Assembly: GCA_003290165.1 (NCBI GenBank)
Contig: QNQO01000832.1
Span: forward strand, 1 to 64,000
Reading direction: 5' to 3'
Length of the DNA stretch: 64,000 nt
Origin: Berberis thunbergii
Taxonomy: Eukaryota > Streptophyta > Magnoliopsida > Ranunculales > Berberidaceae
Numbering within the stretch: the first letter of the stretch is position 1; every line of letters begins with the position of its first letter. Shown one piece after another: positions 49,081-62,019 of this stretch. Both the position numbers and the translations under genes were made by a program. The notes beneath the pieces were generated by a model that saw only the letters and a program-made list of their open reading frames with translations, searched no databases and was not told where the DNA came from.

Positions 49081-50222
49081 GTCCAAGTCCAACCCGAGTT
49101 GTTGTCAATCTTCTAACCCCACGATCAAGTTGTACAATGAAAAACTTTTTAAAATGCTGGGACACGGCAACTAGGTTTGCAACAAAGTGGTGGATGGAAT
49201 TATCCAACATTCAAATTAACTTGGTCGCAAAAACATGGTTCCCAGTAAAGTTGAAGGTGTTGGACTCATTAACTCTTCAGCCTAGTCGAACCCAAAATTT
49301 GACTAGCCAGTTTTGTAACAAGTGGGTACATCTTTTGATTCTCACCAAGATAGTTTATATATCGAGCAATGGATGTCCATAAACATTTTACAAAGAAAAA
49401 AATTCTTAGAACATATTTTCTAGTCAATTTTACTATTGCATATGAAGGAGTGCTTTCATCTGAAATAAATATTACAAGCTACCCTAATTAACAAGCCCTT
49501 GCATATAGATTCACAGGTGAAGAAGTAAAGATCCTCTGATTAGTCTACTATTATCAATACTCCAAATTTAAGAAGCAAAATTTTACCAATATTTAATTCA
49601 TACCAACTCCTCACTGACACGGCCCTCATACCTCATACAATATGATCCAAGATTTGAACTCTAATAATAGAACAATTATAGGCAGCCTGGGTTTTGCTGC
49701 CTAGAATTTCTGATTTATCAAAGACCATGTGTATATATTTATATATATGTAGATATATATGTACTTTTTTGAGAATCTACATATATAGAAAACAAAAGTG
49801 AAAGGAATGATGAAAGGAAGAATATGTTGTTGGTACACCAACCACTCCACTCACTCAAATCCATATATGTTCTGCCAAAGTGTCTTATGTTCAGAACAAT
49901 TGAAAGATCACTCACTCTCTCAAGTCTCAATCTAGGCTATCACACTCATTCCTAAAAGAGAATATTGCATTCAATCAAGCTCTGTAATATTCTTGACTTG
50001 GATACAAGACAATTCACTCATTCTTCCACTAATTGTACAACCTGTATGTACAAGGAGTAAGGAAGGAGTGATTTCAGTGCACTCTTATGTTGCTTTCATA
50101 CACAATGTACAAGTTTATCAGAGACATCCACATCCGATAAAATTGAAACAATACACAAGAGATTAGCATGGACCCTGAACAAGAAATGGTCCGAATGCTA
50201 AGGTCTTTTGTTAATGCACATT
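49080..50222. other. Intergenic, no gene seen
   Basis: Short frames only. The stretch 49900-50000 (CTCAATCTAGGCTATCACAC, GAATATTGCATTCAATCAAG) has the look of an LTR end but no partner or primer-binding site was found. Confidence 0.35.
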
Positions 50223-50532
50223 CACTATACCAAATTGGCATTTTTGTAACAACCTCCAAAACAATATCACTTTTGAAGTGTAACAATCTACCTAACAATT
50301 TTACACATTTTCACAAACAAAATGATACAATAATTGTATCACCATGAAGAGTATGATTATAAAAGTGATACTATTCATGGTGATCCAACTTATTGTATCA
50401 TTTTTTTTGTGTTATTGTTTTTCATTTTTTTGACTAAATTTATTTTTGACTTGAAATTGTTTGGTGAATTGTAATATCTCAAAAGTGATACTGTTTTGAA
50501 AGTTGTTACAAAAATGCCAATTTGATGTAGTG
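50223..50532. mobile_element. CACTA-type MITE, complete, ATT target duplication
   Basis: It starts CACTATACCAAATTGGCATT and ends GCCAATTTGATGTAGTG, an inverted repeat of more than 15 bp, flanked by ATT on both sides (50220-50222 and 50533-50535). CACTA ends with a 3-bp duplication define the superfamily. Inverted internal blocks (AAAGTGATACT) extend the pairing. The second copy is at 29719-30004. Confidence 0.88.
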
Positions 50533-51189
50533 ATTGTTCATATGTTGCGCCAAAATGTGCGTCATTAATCAATTATAGCCAAATTAACACTATAGGATTT
50601 TTTGTGAATGTAATCTGAAGTACATTATAGTGTGCATTTAGGCAGTCCAGTTGTCAGTCGATTTAGTATAATTCAATGTGTATTTAGATACTTCATATAA
50701 GCTCACATCACTTGTGCAAGGCATTTTCAGTCATATTTTACCTAAACCATGCTTTATGGCAGTACTGCAAGTAAGTAAAAGCCTTTGAAAGTGAGAATTA
50801 GGCATTGTTTGTTGCTCTTTAGTCTTTAGTTCTAAATTCAACTATAGTCCTGAGAATGATTTCAGATTCAACCTATAGTCTTTATATCAGCAAAACGTAC
50901 GCAACAGCTTAACGATGTTGTAATTTCATCATAATCAAACACATTGTGCACCATTAAATTCATCATGTAACATTAAAATTCACCATACTATATAACTAAT
51001 TATGAAAGAAAGTTAATAAATAAATAAATAAAAGACAAATATGAAAAACAAAGAAAATCTGGAATAAGTTATTACAGCATTCCAAGAGAGATTTTCTTTG
51101 AGTATGTCTCTACAGAAGACCGTCTCCGATTACTAATTCTCTTACTCTCTCATTATATATATATGGAGATTTGATCATATTCTAGTGAC

Positions 51190-53165
51190 CTACATAAGAG
51201 AACTGTTAACAAGTCCATGCCAAGATGATGTTCCAAGCCCATTGTTCCAGCATTCTCTCCCCGAAGAATCCACATTTTCCATATTCCCTTCTCCGCTGAA
51301 TTGCCAAGGAAAATTCAAAAACATCCTATTCTCCCCATCTCTACTACCATTATAGAATTCTTGCTTCATTGCTGTTGTTATTGTTGCAGAAGTCGTAGTT
51401 GTTGCGCCTGCACTCATGTCTTCATAAGGCAACGCCATCTCTTCATGACTACTACCACCACCACCACAACTTTGATCAACCTCCCCCATGTTCCCATTTC
51501 CATACCCATAGTAGAAATTATGAAGATAACCATTTGGGGTCTCAAGATATCCACCTGAGAAACCGGGGTTGGTATTCGTAGTGGTATTAGGGTTTCCAAT
51601 GATATGATCAAAATGAGTGGTGTTTAAGTTTCCCAAAATAGAACCAACATGGTCATCAAGCCTTAACTGCCTAGAGGGTTGTTTGTGGAGGTTACCAAAG
51701 GCAAGGGTGAGGTCATTGGTGTCATAAGCTAAGGATGGGAATAAGGATGGGAGTGGGTTGGAGTTGGTGGAGAGAACTTCTTGTGAGGATGACCTTTTCG
51801 ACGAAGATGATCTCTTGTTGTTCTTCCTACAACCTCCACCTACCGGAACATTTCTTAGTGACCCCCCTTTAGTCCAATACCTTCTACAAGCCTTGCAAAA
51901 GTAGCGCGGTTGGGAGAGACTGTAGTTGTTGTAGTAGCAAAACTTCGTGTTAGCAGAATCACATCTTGGACAATTCAGTTGCTCTGGTTGAGGCCTTATC
52001 AGTCTCCTCTGATCTTGTTGTGGCTTCGCGCAAGCTATCACATCTTCTAGTGAGTGAGTTCCCATGGCCTGAATAAAAATCACAAGGACAATGGTTAAAT
52101 GAATGGACTAGATAATCAATACACAATCTATACGTTATATTGAATTGAACTTCTGCGGATGTTAGATATTCAAAAAATGAAAATAAATCGGAAACTGCAA
52201 AGGCTGCTAGAGAATTGATGCAAGTTCTGGGGTTCCTTAATAACCTTGAATCAAATTTGGTTGATTGTAAATGTTGCATTAAACAACACAAAAGCACAAA
52301 ATGGTGAATTTCTAATGACCAATTCCAGAAAAATGATCAAGATTACATTTTTTGGTCACACATTTTTCAAGATGGACATATTAAAGGGAAAGTTGCATGT
52401 TTAGATAGGGAAATGATGCTGAAAATGGAAAATTTTTAAATTGACATGAAATTGCAAATGAACCCAGTAATTTAAGAACTATTTTGTTGGCTGAGAAGCA
52501 GAAAAAGGAGTAATTGTGTGTAAATGCTACAAGAGAAGAACTTAGTGAACTTGACAAGATGAAGAGAAGAAATTACAGCGATGTTAAGGCGGTGTGCCGA
52601 ATACCTAAACAAATTTTTTCTTCTGAAAACCCTAATCTTTAACTCCTCAGGAAAATTCTGAAATGGGTGTTTCTTTTTTGTTTTGATTTTTGAACTCCCT
52701 TTAATCACTCTTGGTATAGAAAATCCAAGTAAGAGGATTAAAAAAATAGAATAAGGAATTACTTCAACAGGTTTCTTGTAAAAAATTTGAAACTGAGAAA
52801 TGTAAGACTATTATTTCTTCTAAACATTTATAAACATCTAAATCTTTAGATCAAGAAGTGTTACAGTCCCTTACAAAACTAACCGAAATGATGAAACCCC
52901 AGTTTGAAAAACCACAATCAAATCGAATACAACTTAAAATTCAACGTAATAAAACTCAAAAAACACCCACCCAAAGTGAGAACTAAAAAAAAAAAAGCAA
53001 CAATATGTAGTAGTGATGAACACAAAGGAAAAGAAGAAAAAGAAGAGAAAAGAAAATTAAAGTATAAGAAATATAACAAAGACGAAGAGTTTGATCATGT
53101 TTGTACGTAGAAAGAGAAACTGATCAAACTCTTCTCACCTGATGTTGTGCACTAGAAGAATCCAT
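51190..53165 (-). CDS. Dof-type zinc finger transcription factor
   Basis: Two exons, 53165-53139 (MDSSSAQHQ) and 52068-51190, give 301 residues in phase 0. The Dof domain runs from about residue 40 to 92: CPRC at 42-45, CKAC at 67-70 in the exact C-x2-C-x21-C-x2-C arrangement, then [21 protein letters not shown] and a basic [10 protein letters not shown] tail that serves as a nuclear signal. Dof proteins bind AAAG cores and regulate vascular development, light and seed programmes. The C-terminal part is Asn/Gly/Ser-rich with a terminal [12 protein letters not shown]. The short first exon followed by a 1070-bp intron is common in this family. The first ATG at 53169 is out of frame and closes after five codons, so 53165 is chosen. 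The gene's subgroup was not resolved. A (GAA)n tract lies in the leader (about 53205-53225). Confidence 0.93.
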
Positions 53166-53279
53166 CCATGCAAATTCAGAGCTTTCGAATAGAAGCCAAA
53201 TAAGAAGAAGAAGAAGAAGAAATGAAGAAACACAAATAACTAGAAGCAAAAGAAGAAGAAAGAACAGTCATGCAAAGGA

Positions 53280-56200
53280 AAGCACTAGGAAGGTGGTCTA
53301 TATATAAATGAAAAATAAATATACTTAAATAAAAGAAAGCAAAAGAACACAACATAGACAGAGAGGGGTGATGATTACTTTCCGTACTAGATGATTGATA
53401 AGGTGGTGGTCTTAAGGTTTTTGTGACTAGAAATGATCGTGGAGACCCAATTTGAGTCCATATGCTGCAATGGAATGGTGAGTGGGGTCTTGGTTAGAGA
53501 TGGATGTTGCCCATAATATGTGGGTTCCATGACCCTTGTAGTGTGTTAATCAACAATGTGTGATGTTGATGAAGTAGGCCCTAATCCATGATGGGGAATG
53601 AGGTTGATCAAATGGTTGGGATTCATCGGTATGATTAGGGTTGTTTTTATTTTTTACCCCAAGGTTTACTAAAAAAAATTCCAAATAAAATGTTGGAATC
53701 GTAAAGTTGAATATTGTTGCTTGATCGCGGTTAGTTAATAACATTCTTGATCACTTTTTTTACCATGTCATTCGATCAGTTTCCTGAGTTTACTGAAGTA
53801 TTCATTCAAAGATCTCCAATGTGGAAGACCCGAGTGGTTAAATGTTGGGGACTAAGAGACTTGGACGAGGAACTAGTTGAATTCTATTTTGAGTGCGTCA
53901 AGACACCCTAACTAATTTTTTTTTCTATTGACTTTGATATAGATAAATTCAGAATTTAGGTCTCATATTTATCCCAGCTTTGCGCTTAGGTTATTTGTAA
54001 CGCAGATTTGATGGTCAATACGGTCTTGGGACCCAAATTCAAAGCTGAACAAACTTGGGACTTAAGCTCAAAACTAGTACAATTTTTAGGATTCAAACGC
54101 AAATTAACCTTTATTTTAAAGAATATAGCTCTAGAGATCTCAAAATTTGTAGGGTTAGAGAGGAACAATATAGTTGGATTGGAAATCCCCTAAACCCTAT
54201 CATGATGTTGGTCGGGGTCTCCATTACTCAACAAATAAAGCATAAACTATGTTGAAAATTATCCACCAAACAGCTATAAGCCATCAACCTTGAATAATTA
54301 CTACCCATAATTGAGATGTCCATTGCTTATCCGTGATACTAATCGACACAAATTTGGCCTAAACACATTATTCATAGTTTTCCATCAAAGGAAAGTGATC
54401 AAATAAACAACAGTCATCTATGTAGTTCACACAGAAGGCAACACATGCAGTCTCAAACCTTACATGTTCATGATAACAACTCTCACCAAACTAAAACTGT
54501 TTCTAGTCTTCAATCGATTCTTCAAAATGACTACCTAATCTTTCACACACTATATATATACCATCTCCAATAACTAGAACTAATTAATTACCACAACCAT
54601 TGATTGATCGACAACATTCCTAGTTAGGATTCCTATACATTTTGACCGTAAAGCTGGCTATTATATGATATACAAAGTCCGAGTCGATCAGTTGTGTCCA
54701 ATTAATGAAACAATCATTGCTTCCATTTTAGAATCAGATCGATCGATCCATGGAACTTTGAAATATTTTCAGCAAAGCAAATTGGTGATGCTTTTTCCTC
54801 ATGGTTGGGACCCAAAGGAGTCATGATGATTACCAGTCAAAGTTATTGACTGATCACAGTTGAGCCTCTAGAGGAGAAAAAGTGGGAAGCAATGGAGAAG
54901 AAAACATGTCCCCGACATATATTGTATGTGTGAAGAAAGGAATATGTTATTCCCACGAGTCAGCAGAAGCCACGAAAAAAGAAGAGAAGTTATTATTGGA
55001 TGCTCTCAATATATAGTATACTGTATGCTTAAGATACTCTAAAGAAACAACACATTCCAATGCACCACTTTGTTCAATATCATGAATTGTCAATCTCAAA
55101 GACTACATTCTACTTCAACTATTACCTGGATTTTGATAGGCTAGCAATAGCATGCTCTAAATGAAATTCTAAAAATTAAGTAAAAAAAAAAAACTACAAA
55201 GTCAAGATGATTTGTATACAATTCAAGATTATTGTATACAATTCAAAGATGAACATATAGGCTAGTTATAGGTTCAGTATACAATTCAAGATTATTGTTA
55301 CAAAGTCAAGATGATAAAAACTACACTCGTATTGTACATGAGTAAGTCTAGCTAGCCATGGTGGCCGACCCTTTTGAGTTTAGTTTTTTTTTTTTGCTTT
55401 TTACCATTCTTCTTTAAAACACAATCACAAACACCACTTATAGAATGGGTGGAATTGAGAAAATTTCCAAAATAGGCCAACAAACAAGGCTGGCAAAAAT
55501 TGTTGGAATTGTTGTATTGAGTAAGTCTAGCCAACCATGTTTGTTGGCCTTTTTAGTATTTCCTTGGTTTTTTTTACATTTTTGACCTTGATCTAGAAAT
55601 GGATACAAACTTGAGTGGCTCAATTTACCTAATTTGAATTTAGTTCCTTTTCACTTTAGTTACGAAAAATACATCAACTTAAGGCCGAAGGAAGTTTCAA
55701 TAAAACACATTCTTATATAACTATGGGGGAAAATGTTTGCAAAAAAGCATTTCCAAATTAATGTTATTTTGAATATTTCAATGACAAATTTTCAAATTGA
55801 GAAACTATTAATCTCACAAGATAAAATCTACTCGAGCCTGATCCTTGTGCCTGGTTAGTGTTTAGGGAGAGTGTCCAGCACGTGAATGTCAACTTTATCC
55901 TTCTCTTCATAAATTTAGATAAGATGGAGAGGGGTAAAATAAGCACTCACGTGCTGAATCAGTGTATCTCAGTAATCTCACAAACTATCACGTGTACTGT
56001 TAAAGGTCTAGATTGTTTCTTGAAATAACAAATGAGTAAATGAAACTATATATTGAAAATTTTATTAATAAATAAAGAAACGTAAATGCCATTTTTTTAA
56101 AACAAAATTTGGTGGAATAAAAATTATATTTCGTCCAAATCAAAAGAGGCTTGAATGTAGGCCCTACATACGAAGATGCCGCAAAAAACGCATGACACGT

Positions 56201-56570
56201 GGCACTCTATAAGGGTGGTGAGAAGAATATTTGGGTTTACGAGAAAGGACCAAAAAGAAGAACAGTGGGTCCCACGTTTTATTACTCCCTTTAGAAGCAA
56301 GGGATAATCTGTTGTTGAGGTGCGGTTTGTAGGTCCCACATTTTACTCCCTGACACGTTTTGTTGTTGTTTGCTGTGTTGAACTGACGGCGTCACTCACG
56401 AGTTTCACAAGGAGGATGACGTCACCGTCTGTAACGTAACGGGTTTCTTTGGCTTGTCCGTTAAAGTCTTCCATGCCGTTAAGGTAGCTCACACAAAAAA
56501 CCACGTTTCTGTTGTTGTAGTCTAACGTAGGAGGAAGTCAGGAGCATGTGAGATACGCGGGCTTATTTTG
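53280..56570. other. Long intergenic region, no gene recognised
   Basis: Short frames only. About 55190-55330 has repeated phrases TATACAATTCAAGATTATTG. A block with GAGTAAGTCTAGCCAACCATG occurs at about 55341 and 55530. At 56265-56345 GTGGGTCCCACGTTTTATTACTCC and GTAGGTCCCACATTTTACTCC form a close direct repeat. A G-box-like ACGTGG (about 56197) has no gene next to it. Confidence 0.45.
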
Positions 56571-56619
56571 TTCTAGGGTAATTCTAATCGTCGAGGGAAT
56601 TGGCGAGTGCCTGACCTTT

Positions 56620-58600
56620 GTTCAAAAAAAAAGAAAACAAAAAAAAAAAAAAAATGAAAAATCGAATTTGGGGGAAATAAGAGGGAGGGAACATTCTCCC
56701 TCTCCCCAAATCCATCTCCACAGAGAATCGTCATAGAGAAAAGAAGAAAAGATAAGAGAAGCCGAAACGAAACTCGCCCTCTCCCCAAATACATCTCCAC
56801 ACAGAGAAGAGAAGCTGACACTCTTCCTCTCCCCAAACCACACTCGACAGAGAAAATAAGAGAAGACCGACGGTCCATCGCCACCCTCTCCCCATCATCG
56901 AAGAAAAGCTCCATCGCCACCATTGTCCCCATTTGAAGAAAAGCTCTCCCCGTCAGAAAAACTCAACTGAAGGTAAGTCTCTCCCTCATTTCTGGGTGAT
57001 TTCTTGTAGGGGGTTTCTAGATCGAAGGTTTCAGACTGTTGGTTGTGTTAGTGGTTTTAGGGTTTACGAAACTCTTTGATTGTGTGGATTGTTTCGATTA
57101 ATTGAGGTTTTCAAAAAATAATTTGTGTCCTGTTTCTGTTTTTGATTGAGTTGAGAATTGGGGTTTTCGATTATTTTGGACTGAATTTCATTATATGGAC
57201 TGAGTTGGTTCAAATTTTTTAAATGCAAATTTACATCAAATTTTCGGACGCTCCTAGAACATCTCTTAGAGTAAAATACTTCCTGGACACTTCTTAAAAA
57301 TCCTAAAATACTTCTTGGATGCATCTTGGATATTTCTTAAAAAATTTTATGTTGTATGTTTTTAATGAAACGAACTCATCAAATATTAGAGATGATAATG
57401 GCTTCTCTCACATAATTCTGCTTAGTTAATATAGAGTTGTTGCATCAGTATTTTTAAGCCTATGCATTGCTAGCCAAGCAATGAAGTTATGCTGATGCCA
57501 TATCAGAACAACTGAGGCCTATCCAGTTATGGGCAACTAACATGTTTCATTGCCTCGTATATTTGCTTTAAGTGAGTAGATTCCTCATTTCCAATAAATC
57601 TTCTGGTCCTCATAAAATTTTATGGACATAGACCAGTTAATGTTGGTTCCTGATTATACTGATTTCTCAAATTTTTGCGTTGTTGGTTTTATTTTTAATG
57701 ATTTGTTTCTTCCTCTCATCCCCCATCTGAATTTGAATCTCTATATATTGGCTATACTTGAAACATGTTAGTAAATGAATTATATGAGTTGTGGGTTCGC
57801 TCTAATATTTGTAACCAAGATTCATCTCTAATATTTGATGAGTTCGTTTCATTATAAACATACAACATAAATAATTTTAAGAAATATCCAAGATTCATCC
57901 AATAAGTATTTTAGGATTTTTAAGAAGTGTCCAGGAAGTATTTTACTCTAAGAAGTGTTATAGGAGCGTCCGAAAATTTGATGTAAATTTGCATTTAAAA
58001 AATTTGAGCCAACTCAGTCCATATAACGAAATTTAGTCCGAAATAATTGAAAACCCCAATTCTCAACCTAATAAAAAACATAAACAAGACACAAATTATT
58101 TTTTTGAAAACCCCAATTAATCGAAACAATCCACACAATCAAAGAGTTTCGTAAACCCTAAAACCACTAACACAACCAACAGTCTGAAACCCTAGATCTA
58201 GTAGAAACCCTAGATCTAGAAACCCCCTACAAGAAATCACCCAGAAATGAGGGAGAGACTTACCTTCGGTTGAGTTTTTCTGATGAGGAGAGTTTTTCTT
58301 CGAATGGGGACAACGGTGGCGATGAAGCTTTTCTTCGATGATGGGGAGAGGGTGGCAATGGACCTTCGGTCTTCTCTTCTTTTCTCTGTCGAGTGTGGTT
58401 TGGGGAGAGAGAAAGCGTTGGCTTCTCTTCTATTATCCGTGTGGAGATGTATTTGGGGGAGAGGGCGAGCTTCGTTTCAGTTTCTCTTATCTTTTCTTCT
58501 CTTCTCTGTGGGGATTCTCTGTGGAGATGGATTTGGGGAGAGGGAGAATGTTCCCTCCCTCTTATTTCCCCCAAATTCGATTTTCCGCTTCTTTTTTTTC
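56620..58600. repeat. Two-kb inverted repeat (long-armed hairpin locus)
   Basis: The left arm (about 56640-57395) and right arm (about 57825-58590) are reverse complements over about 750 bp with high identity: AATTTGGGGGAAATAAGAGG with GGGAACATTCTCCCTCTCCC on the left recurs as GGGAGAGGGAGAATGTTCCC with CCTCTTATTTCCCCCAAATT on the right. The inner ends pair as AACGAACTCATCAAATATTA against TAATATTTGATGAGTTCG. The loop is about 430 bp. The arms contain CAACTGAAGGTAAGTCTCTC, which looks like a 5' leader exon followed by a splice donor, so gene-derived sequence may have been captured. No target duplication was found. Small frames inside are by-products. Confidence 0.88.
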
Positions 58601-58639
58601 GTTTTTTTTTTGGTACACTTATTGACATGCCAACCCATC

Positions 58640-59660
58640 CATGCCTATCTATCTCCCCATGAATACACTCATTTTACCAAAAAATCAATTGAAAAATATA
58701 TAATTTACAATATAAAGTCGCTCATTTCATAATATAAAATATATTTTGTAGTTACTCAATAAATTTGAAATTGCACTCAATGGCAAATACTAAAAAACCC
58801 AACCGTAAAAATAGATTTTGTAAAAATAATAATAAGAAGAAATAAACATATACTTGAAAGATGAGAAATTGAAAGCATGAGATGTAAAAGAGTGTAAGAG
58901 ATATTGAAATATGAAAAATTATCTAGGCTCGTTAGATATTTATGTTTGAGTAAATCTCAACTGCCTTTTATCTCCCACCTAAAACACCATTATGAGTTGT
59001 TGCGAAATAATCACGAATAATAATGTTTAACCTAAACCAAGGGCTATTCTAATCTCCATACTCTGACACTCAATTATTATCATTGGGTAAAGGCGATCCA
59101 TGCCTTATCATTAGGATGAGGTAATTTAAAAGTTATCCTTATTTTTGTTATGGTAGCGGAGGATCCTTTCTCCATGAATGTTTTGTTCGCTTTCCTAGTT
59201 CGAGTGGATCTTCGAGGGCTTACTCTGAAATCATGGTTCCATGCTTTTGTGTACTTTTTGAAAATCATTTATTAGTTCCTCACTACCTTCCTCATTGTCA
59301 TCCCTTTCCCGACTTTCATCATCATCGCTCTCATCATTACCCTCCTCATTTTTGTCGCTTCTATCTTCATTATCAACATTGGTTCCAACATTTTCATCAC
59401 TTCTATCTAAAGGGTATTCCTGGTCATTTCTATCTTCCATGGCTACCACCTTTGTATTTGCTTCATCTTTGACCACCAATTGAAGATTGGTTGGGGTATT
59501 GGGTTCTCCATCTTGCTGTTGTTGGTTGGCCATATTCCCATTGTCATTACCAACTACATTTACCTCTTCCAATGGAAAATTCATGGGTGCATCTTTTGGT
59601 GTCCAAGTTAACCTCGCTTAGAATGGTTTCCACTAGTACTTGGATGCCATATTTGATATA
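58640..59660. other. Spacer with a relic acidic reading frame
   Basis: On the minus strand 59584-59231 is an open frame of 117 residues, Asp/Glu/Asn-rich (DRSDENVGTNVDNEDRSDKN), followed in another frame by FRVSPRRSTRTRKANKTF (59220-59150). The frame switch and low complexity suggest a fragment of a decayed gene or element. I do not recognise it. Confidence 0.35.
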
Positions 59661-59667
59661 AATTTAA

Positions 59668-59959
59668 GGGTGTGTTTGGTTGCATGGAATCTTATGCTAT
59701 GGGAATCCATGAGGGGACCCCTACATTTTAGGCTAAATTAACGTATCACTCAACATTTACTATTTGATTTGTGATCAATGATGGGAATGGAAGTCTCATG
59801 AACATGAGAATCATACTCCTTGATCCCATAAGGCATGTGATTCTCATGTTCATGGGACTTTCATTCCCACCATTGATCGCAAAATTAAATGGTGACCTAA
59901 AATATAGGGGTCCATCATAGATTCTCATGGCATAGGATTCCATGCAACCAAACACACCC
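59668..59959. mobile_element. Tourist-like MITE, TAA target duplication
   Basis: The ends GGGTGTGTTTGGTTGCATGG and CCATGCAACCAAACACACCC are a perfect 20-bp inverted repeat, flanked by TAA (59665-59667 and 59960-59962). The inner part has an imperfect duplication around CATGAGAATCA and TGATTCTCATG. It is the larger sister of 28799-29004 (292 versus 206 bp). Confidence 0.92.
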
Positions 59960-59975
59960 TAAGAGTGAGGTTAGG

Positions 59976-60103
59976 AATCAAGTTTTGCAATCAGAATGAT
60001 GTGGCATCGTTAGATGAGGGTTTTTACAATCTCGAGATACACATAACTATGTGGGGGGATTTTATCATTTTTTCGAGATCAAAACATGATTGCAAAAACC
60101 TAG
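59976..60103. mobile_element. GATGYGRC-type MITE
   Basis: The left end GGAATCAAGTTTTGCAATCA then GAATGATGTGGC; the right end AAAACATGATTGCAAAAACC. It lacks the right CATCATTCT segment, so it is slightly deleted. It starts 13 bp after the Tourist element's target duplication. Confidence 0.7.
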
Positions 60104-60461
60104 TTTCTTGGTATTTTTGTAAATTTAACTATTAGCGAAAAATATTTAAACAACAAAATATTTAAAAAAAAAATCAATAATTTACCTTATTCGCTCTCTT
60201 AATTTAGATTTATAACAAACTGAGTTAAACTCAAATATGTGGGCATAGAGAAAATTATTTCATAAAAATGAAGAATTATTAAATGAAATTGTGACTTTTT
60301 CATTGTTAAATTTAAATCAATTAACAATTTACCTCAAAGTGGTCAATTGTCAATTACGTCAACAAATAAAGTGAAATTCAAAAGAAAAATATATTTGTTG
60401 AGCAGGAGAAAGCAAAAATGCTAGGAAATCGGGTTTCTGCAACCATGTTTGGCAACCAGGG

Positions 60462-61699
60462 TAGGGCTGAGCAAAAAAATCGAAAAATCGATTAAACCGA
60501 CCTAACCGATCGGTTCGGTTTTAAAATCGATTTCGGATCGATTTGGTTTGATACATTTTGAAACCGATAGGGTCAGTTCGATTTTTGGTTTGTAAGTGAT
60601 TTTAACCGAAAAAACCGAACCGAACCGATACCTATGTATATATAGTAAATTTTATTTATATTATTCTTAATTTAAATCTCTCTCTTCCTTTATTTTCTCT
60701 CTATCCCTTAACTCTTTCTCGGTTCCAGTGTAATTTCATCTAGAAAGTGGAAGGTAGTGTAGATGTATGAAGGAGAGGCCGAGATACAGAAAGAGATTTG
60801 GGGTCGAAGGAGAAATCACTCCCACTCGAATGCGAAATCTCCCACTCACAATCACTCCCACTCGGTCACTGACACTGCGAAATACCGAGAGAGATACAGA
60901 AAGGTGACCGAGATACAGAGAGAAATCGAGGGAAAGAGACCACACAGGGGAGAGGGAGGACGCAAGGAGAAATCTCCGTCTTTCTGTCTCTCCTTCCGAC
61001 CAAATATCCGCCTTCTTTTCGGTTTTTCTTCAAACACTCACTCTGTGGGTCGATTTGTTCGCTCATCTTCGTTTCTCTGTCTAACCTCTCTACCCTTTCT
61101 TCTTTTCTCCATCTCGGTTCGAAATCTCTCTTTCTTTGTGTGTGTGTTTTATACGAAAAAGGTATCTGCTCCGTGTGGTGAATGCAGGAATGAACACAGA
61201 GACCTTCTTCTCAATTGCTCAACACAACCTCACTGTAGTTGGAAGAGATGGTTCCTACATAAAGCCTCTGAAAACCAACTTCATCATGATAACTTCTAGA
61301 CAAACCATGGACATCCTAGTCGAAGCTGACCAACCCCTGGGCAAATACTACATGGCCGCTTGGCCTTACGCAAGTGCAGTTGGTGTTGCAGTTTTACAAT
61401 TCGATTGGAGGAATTATAGGGTAAGTTTCTTTTTCTTTCTTCTTCTTGATATTCTTGAATGGTAATTGGTCTCTAATACATTCTCAAAAGAATTCACATT
61501 TTGGGTTTCAATTCGGTTTCGGTTCGGTTTACATAAATCAATAGGCGGTTCGGTTTGGTTCGGTTTTACATATAGTCGGTTCGGTTTCGGTTGGGAAAAA
61601 ACAAAACCGATACTAGTCGGTTCGGTTTTCAATTTGGTCGAAAAACTGAGCCGTTGGTTTGGTCGAAAAATCGAACCGTCGGTTCGGTTTTCAGCCCTA
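60462..61699 (+). mobile_element. Pack-type hAT element carrying a laccase exon, 8-bp TSD
   Basis: The ends are TAGGGCTGA and TCAGCCCTA, flanked by the identical 8-mer AACCAGGG (60454-60461 and 61700-61707). Both subterminal regions are full of GGTTCGGTTT motifs and their complements, typical of non-autonomous hAT elements. The centre carries foreign sequence: a CT-rich piece (60770-61150) and a laccase exon (about 61165-61421) with its downstream splice donor. No transposase. Length 1238 bp. It inserted into a MITE. Confidence 0.92.
61136..61465 (+). pseudogene. Captured laccase exon with chimeric open frame
   Basis: The frame encodes 109 residues. After nine element-derived residues (MCVCFIRKR) it reads YLLRVVNAGMNTETFFSIAQ, then NLTVVGRDGSYIKPLKTNF, an ITSRQTMDILVEADQP stretch and KYYMAAWPYASA. 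This is the second cupredoxin domain of plant laccases (multicopper oxidases that polymerise lignin monomers). It lacks the copper-binding HxH and HCHxxxH motifs, which lie in other exons, so it cannot be an active enzyme. A GTAAGT donor follows GGAATTATAG near 61421. If transcribed, it could make a chimeric peptide or an antisense or small-RNA source against the parent laccase. Confidence 0.85.
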
Positions 61700-62019
61700 A
61701 ACCAGGGTGACATGACGTGATCTTGAAATAATGATAAAATTCCCAAAATGTTTATGTGTATCTCGAGGAAAATGTGTGAGTTTGCTAGAGGCAGATTGAT
61801 TTGAATATTACATCCCATGGGTAATTAGATTTGACTTGTCACTTATTCAACATTATTAATTTTTCCAGATTCCTAGCTATAAATTCAAATATATTTAGGC
61901 TCCGCTTGGTACACTGTAAAATAATGCATTTTGCAAATTGATCATATGCATTAGTTTGCAATGCATTACTTTACGAGTGCTTGATAGTAATTAAGGAAAA
62001 CCTATACAGATTAGACAAG

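Larger units (their letters stand above)
60424..61765. mobile_element. GATGYGRC-type MITE split by the Pack-hAT element
   Basis: The left part GGAAATCGGGTTTCTGCAAC, CATGTTTGGCAACCAGGG ends at 60461. The right part AACCAGGGTGACATGACGTG with GATCTTGAAATAATGATAAA resumes at 61700. Removing 60462-61707 restores a continuous family-like sequence, proving the order of insertion. Confidence 0.8.

Noticed and set aside
56573..58732. Several open frames of 70-150 residues
   Set aside because: They mirror each other because the region is an inverted repeat, and they are CT/GA-rich low-complexity translations.
60763..61299. A 178-residue frame in the hAT element
   Set aside because: It reads the captured laccase exon out of frame; the true homology is in the frame starting at 61136.
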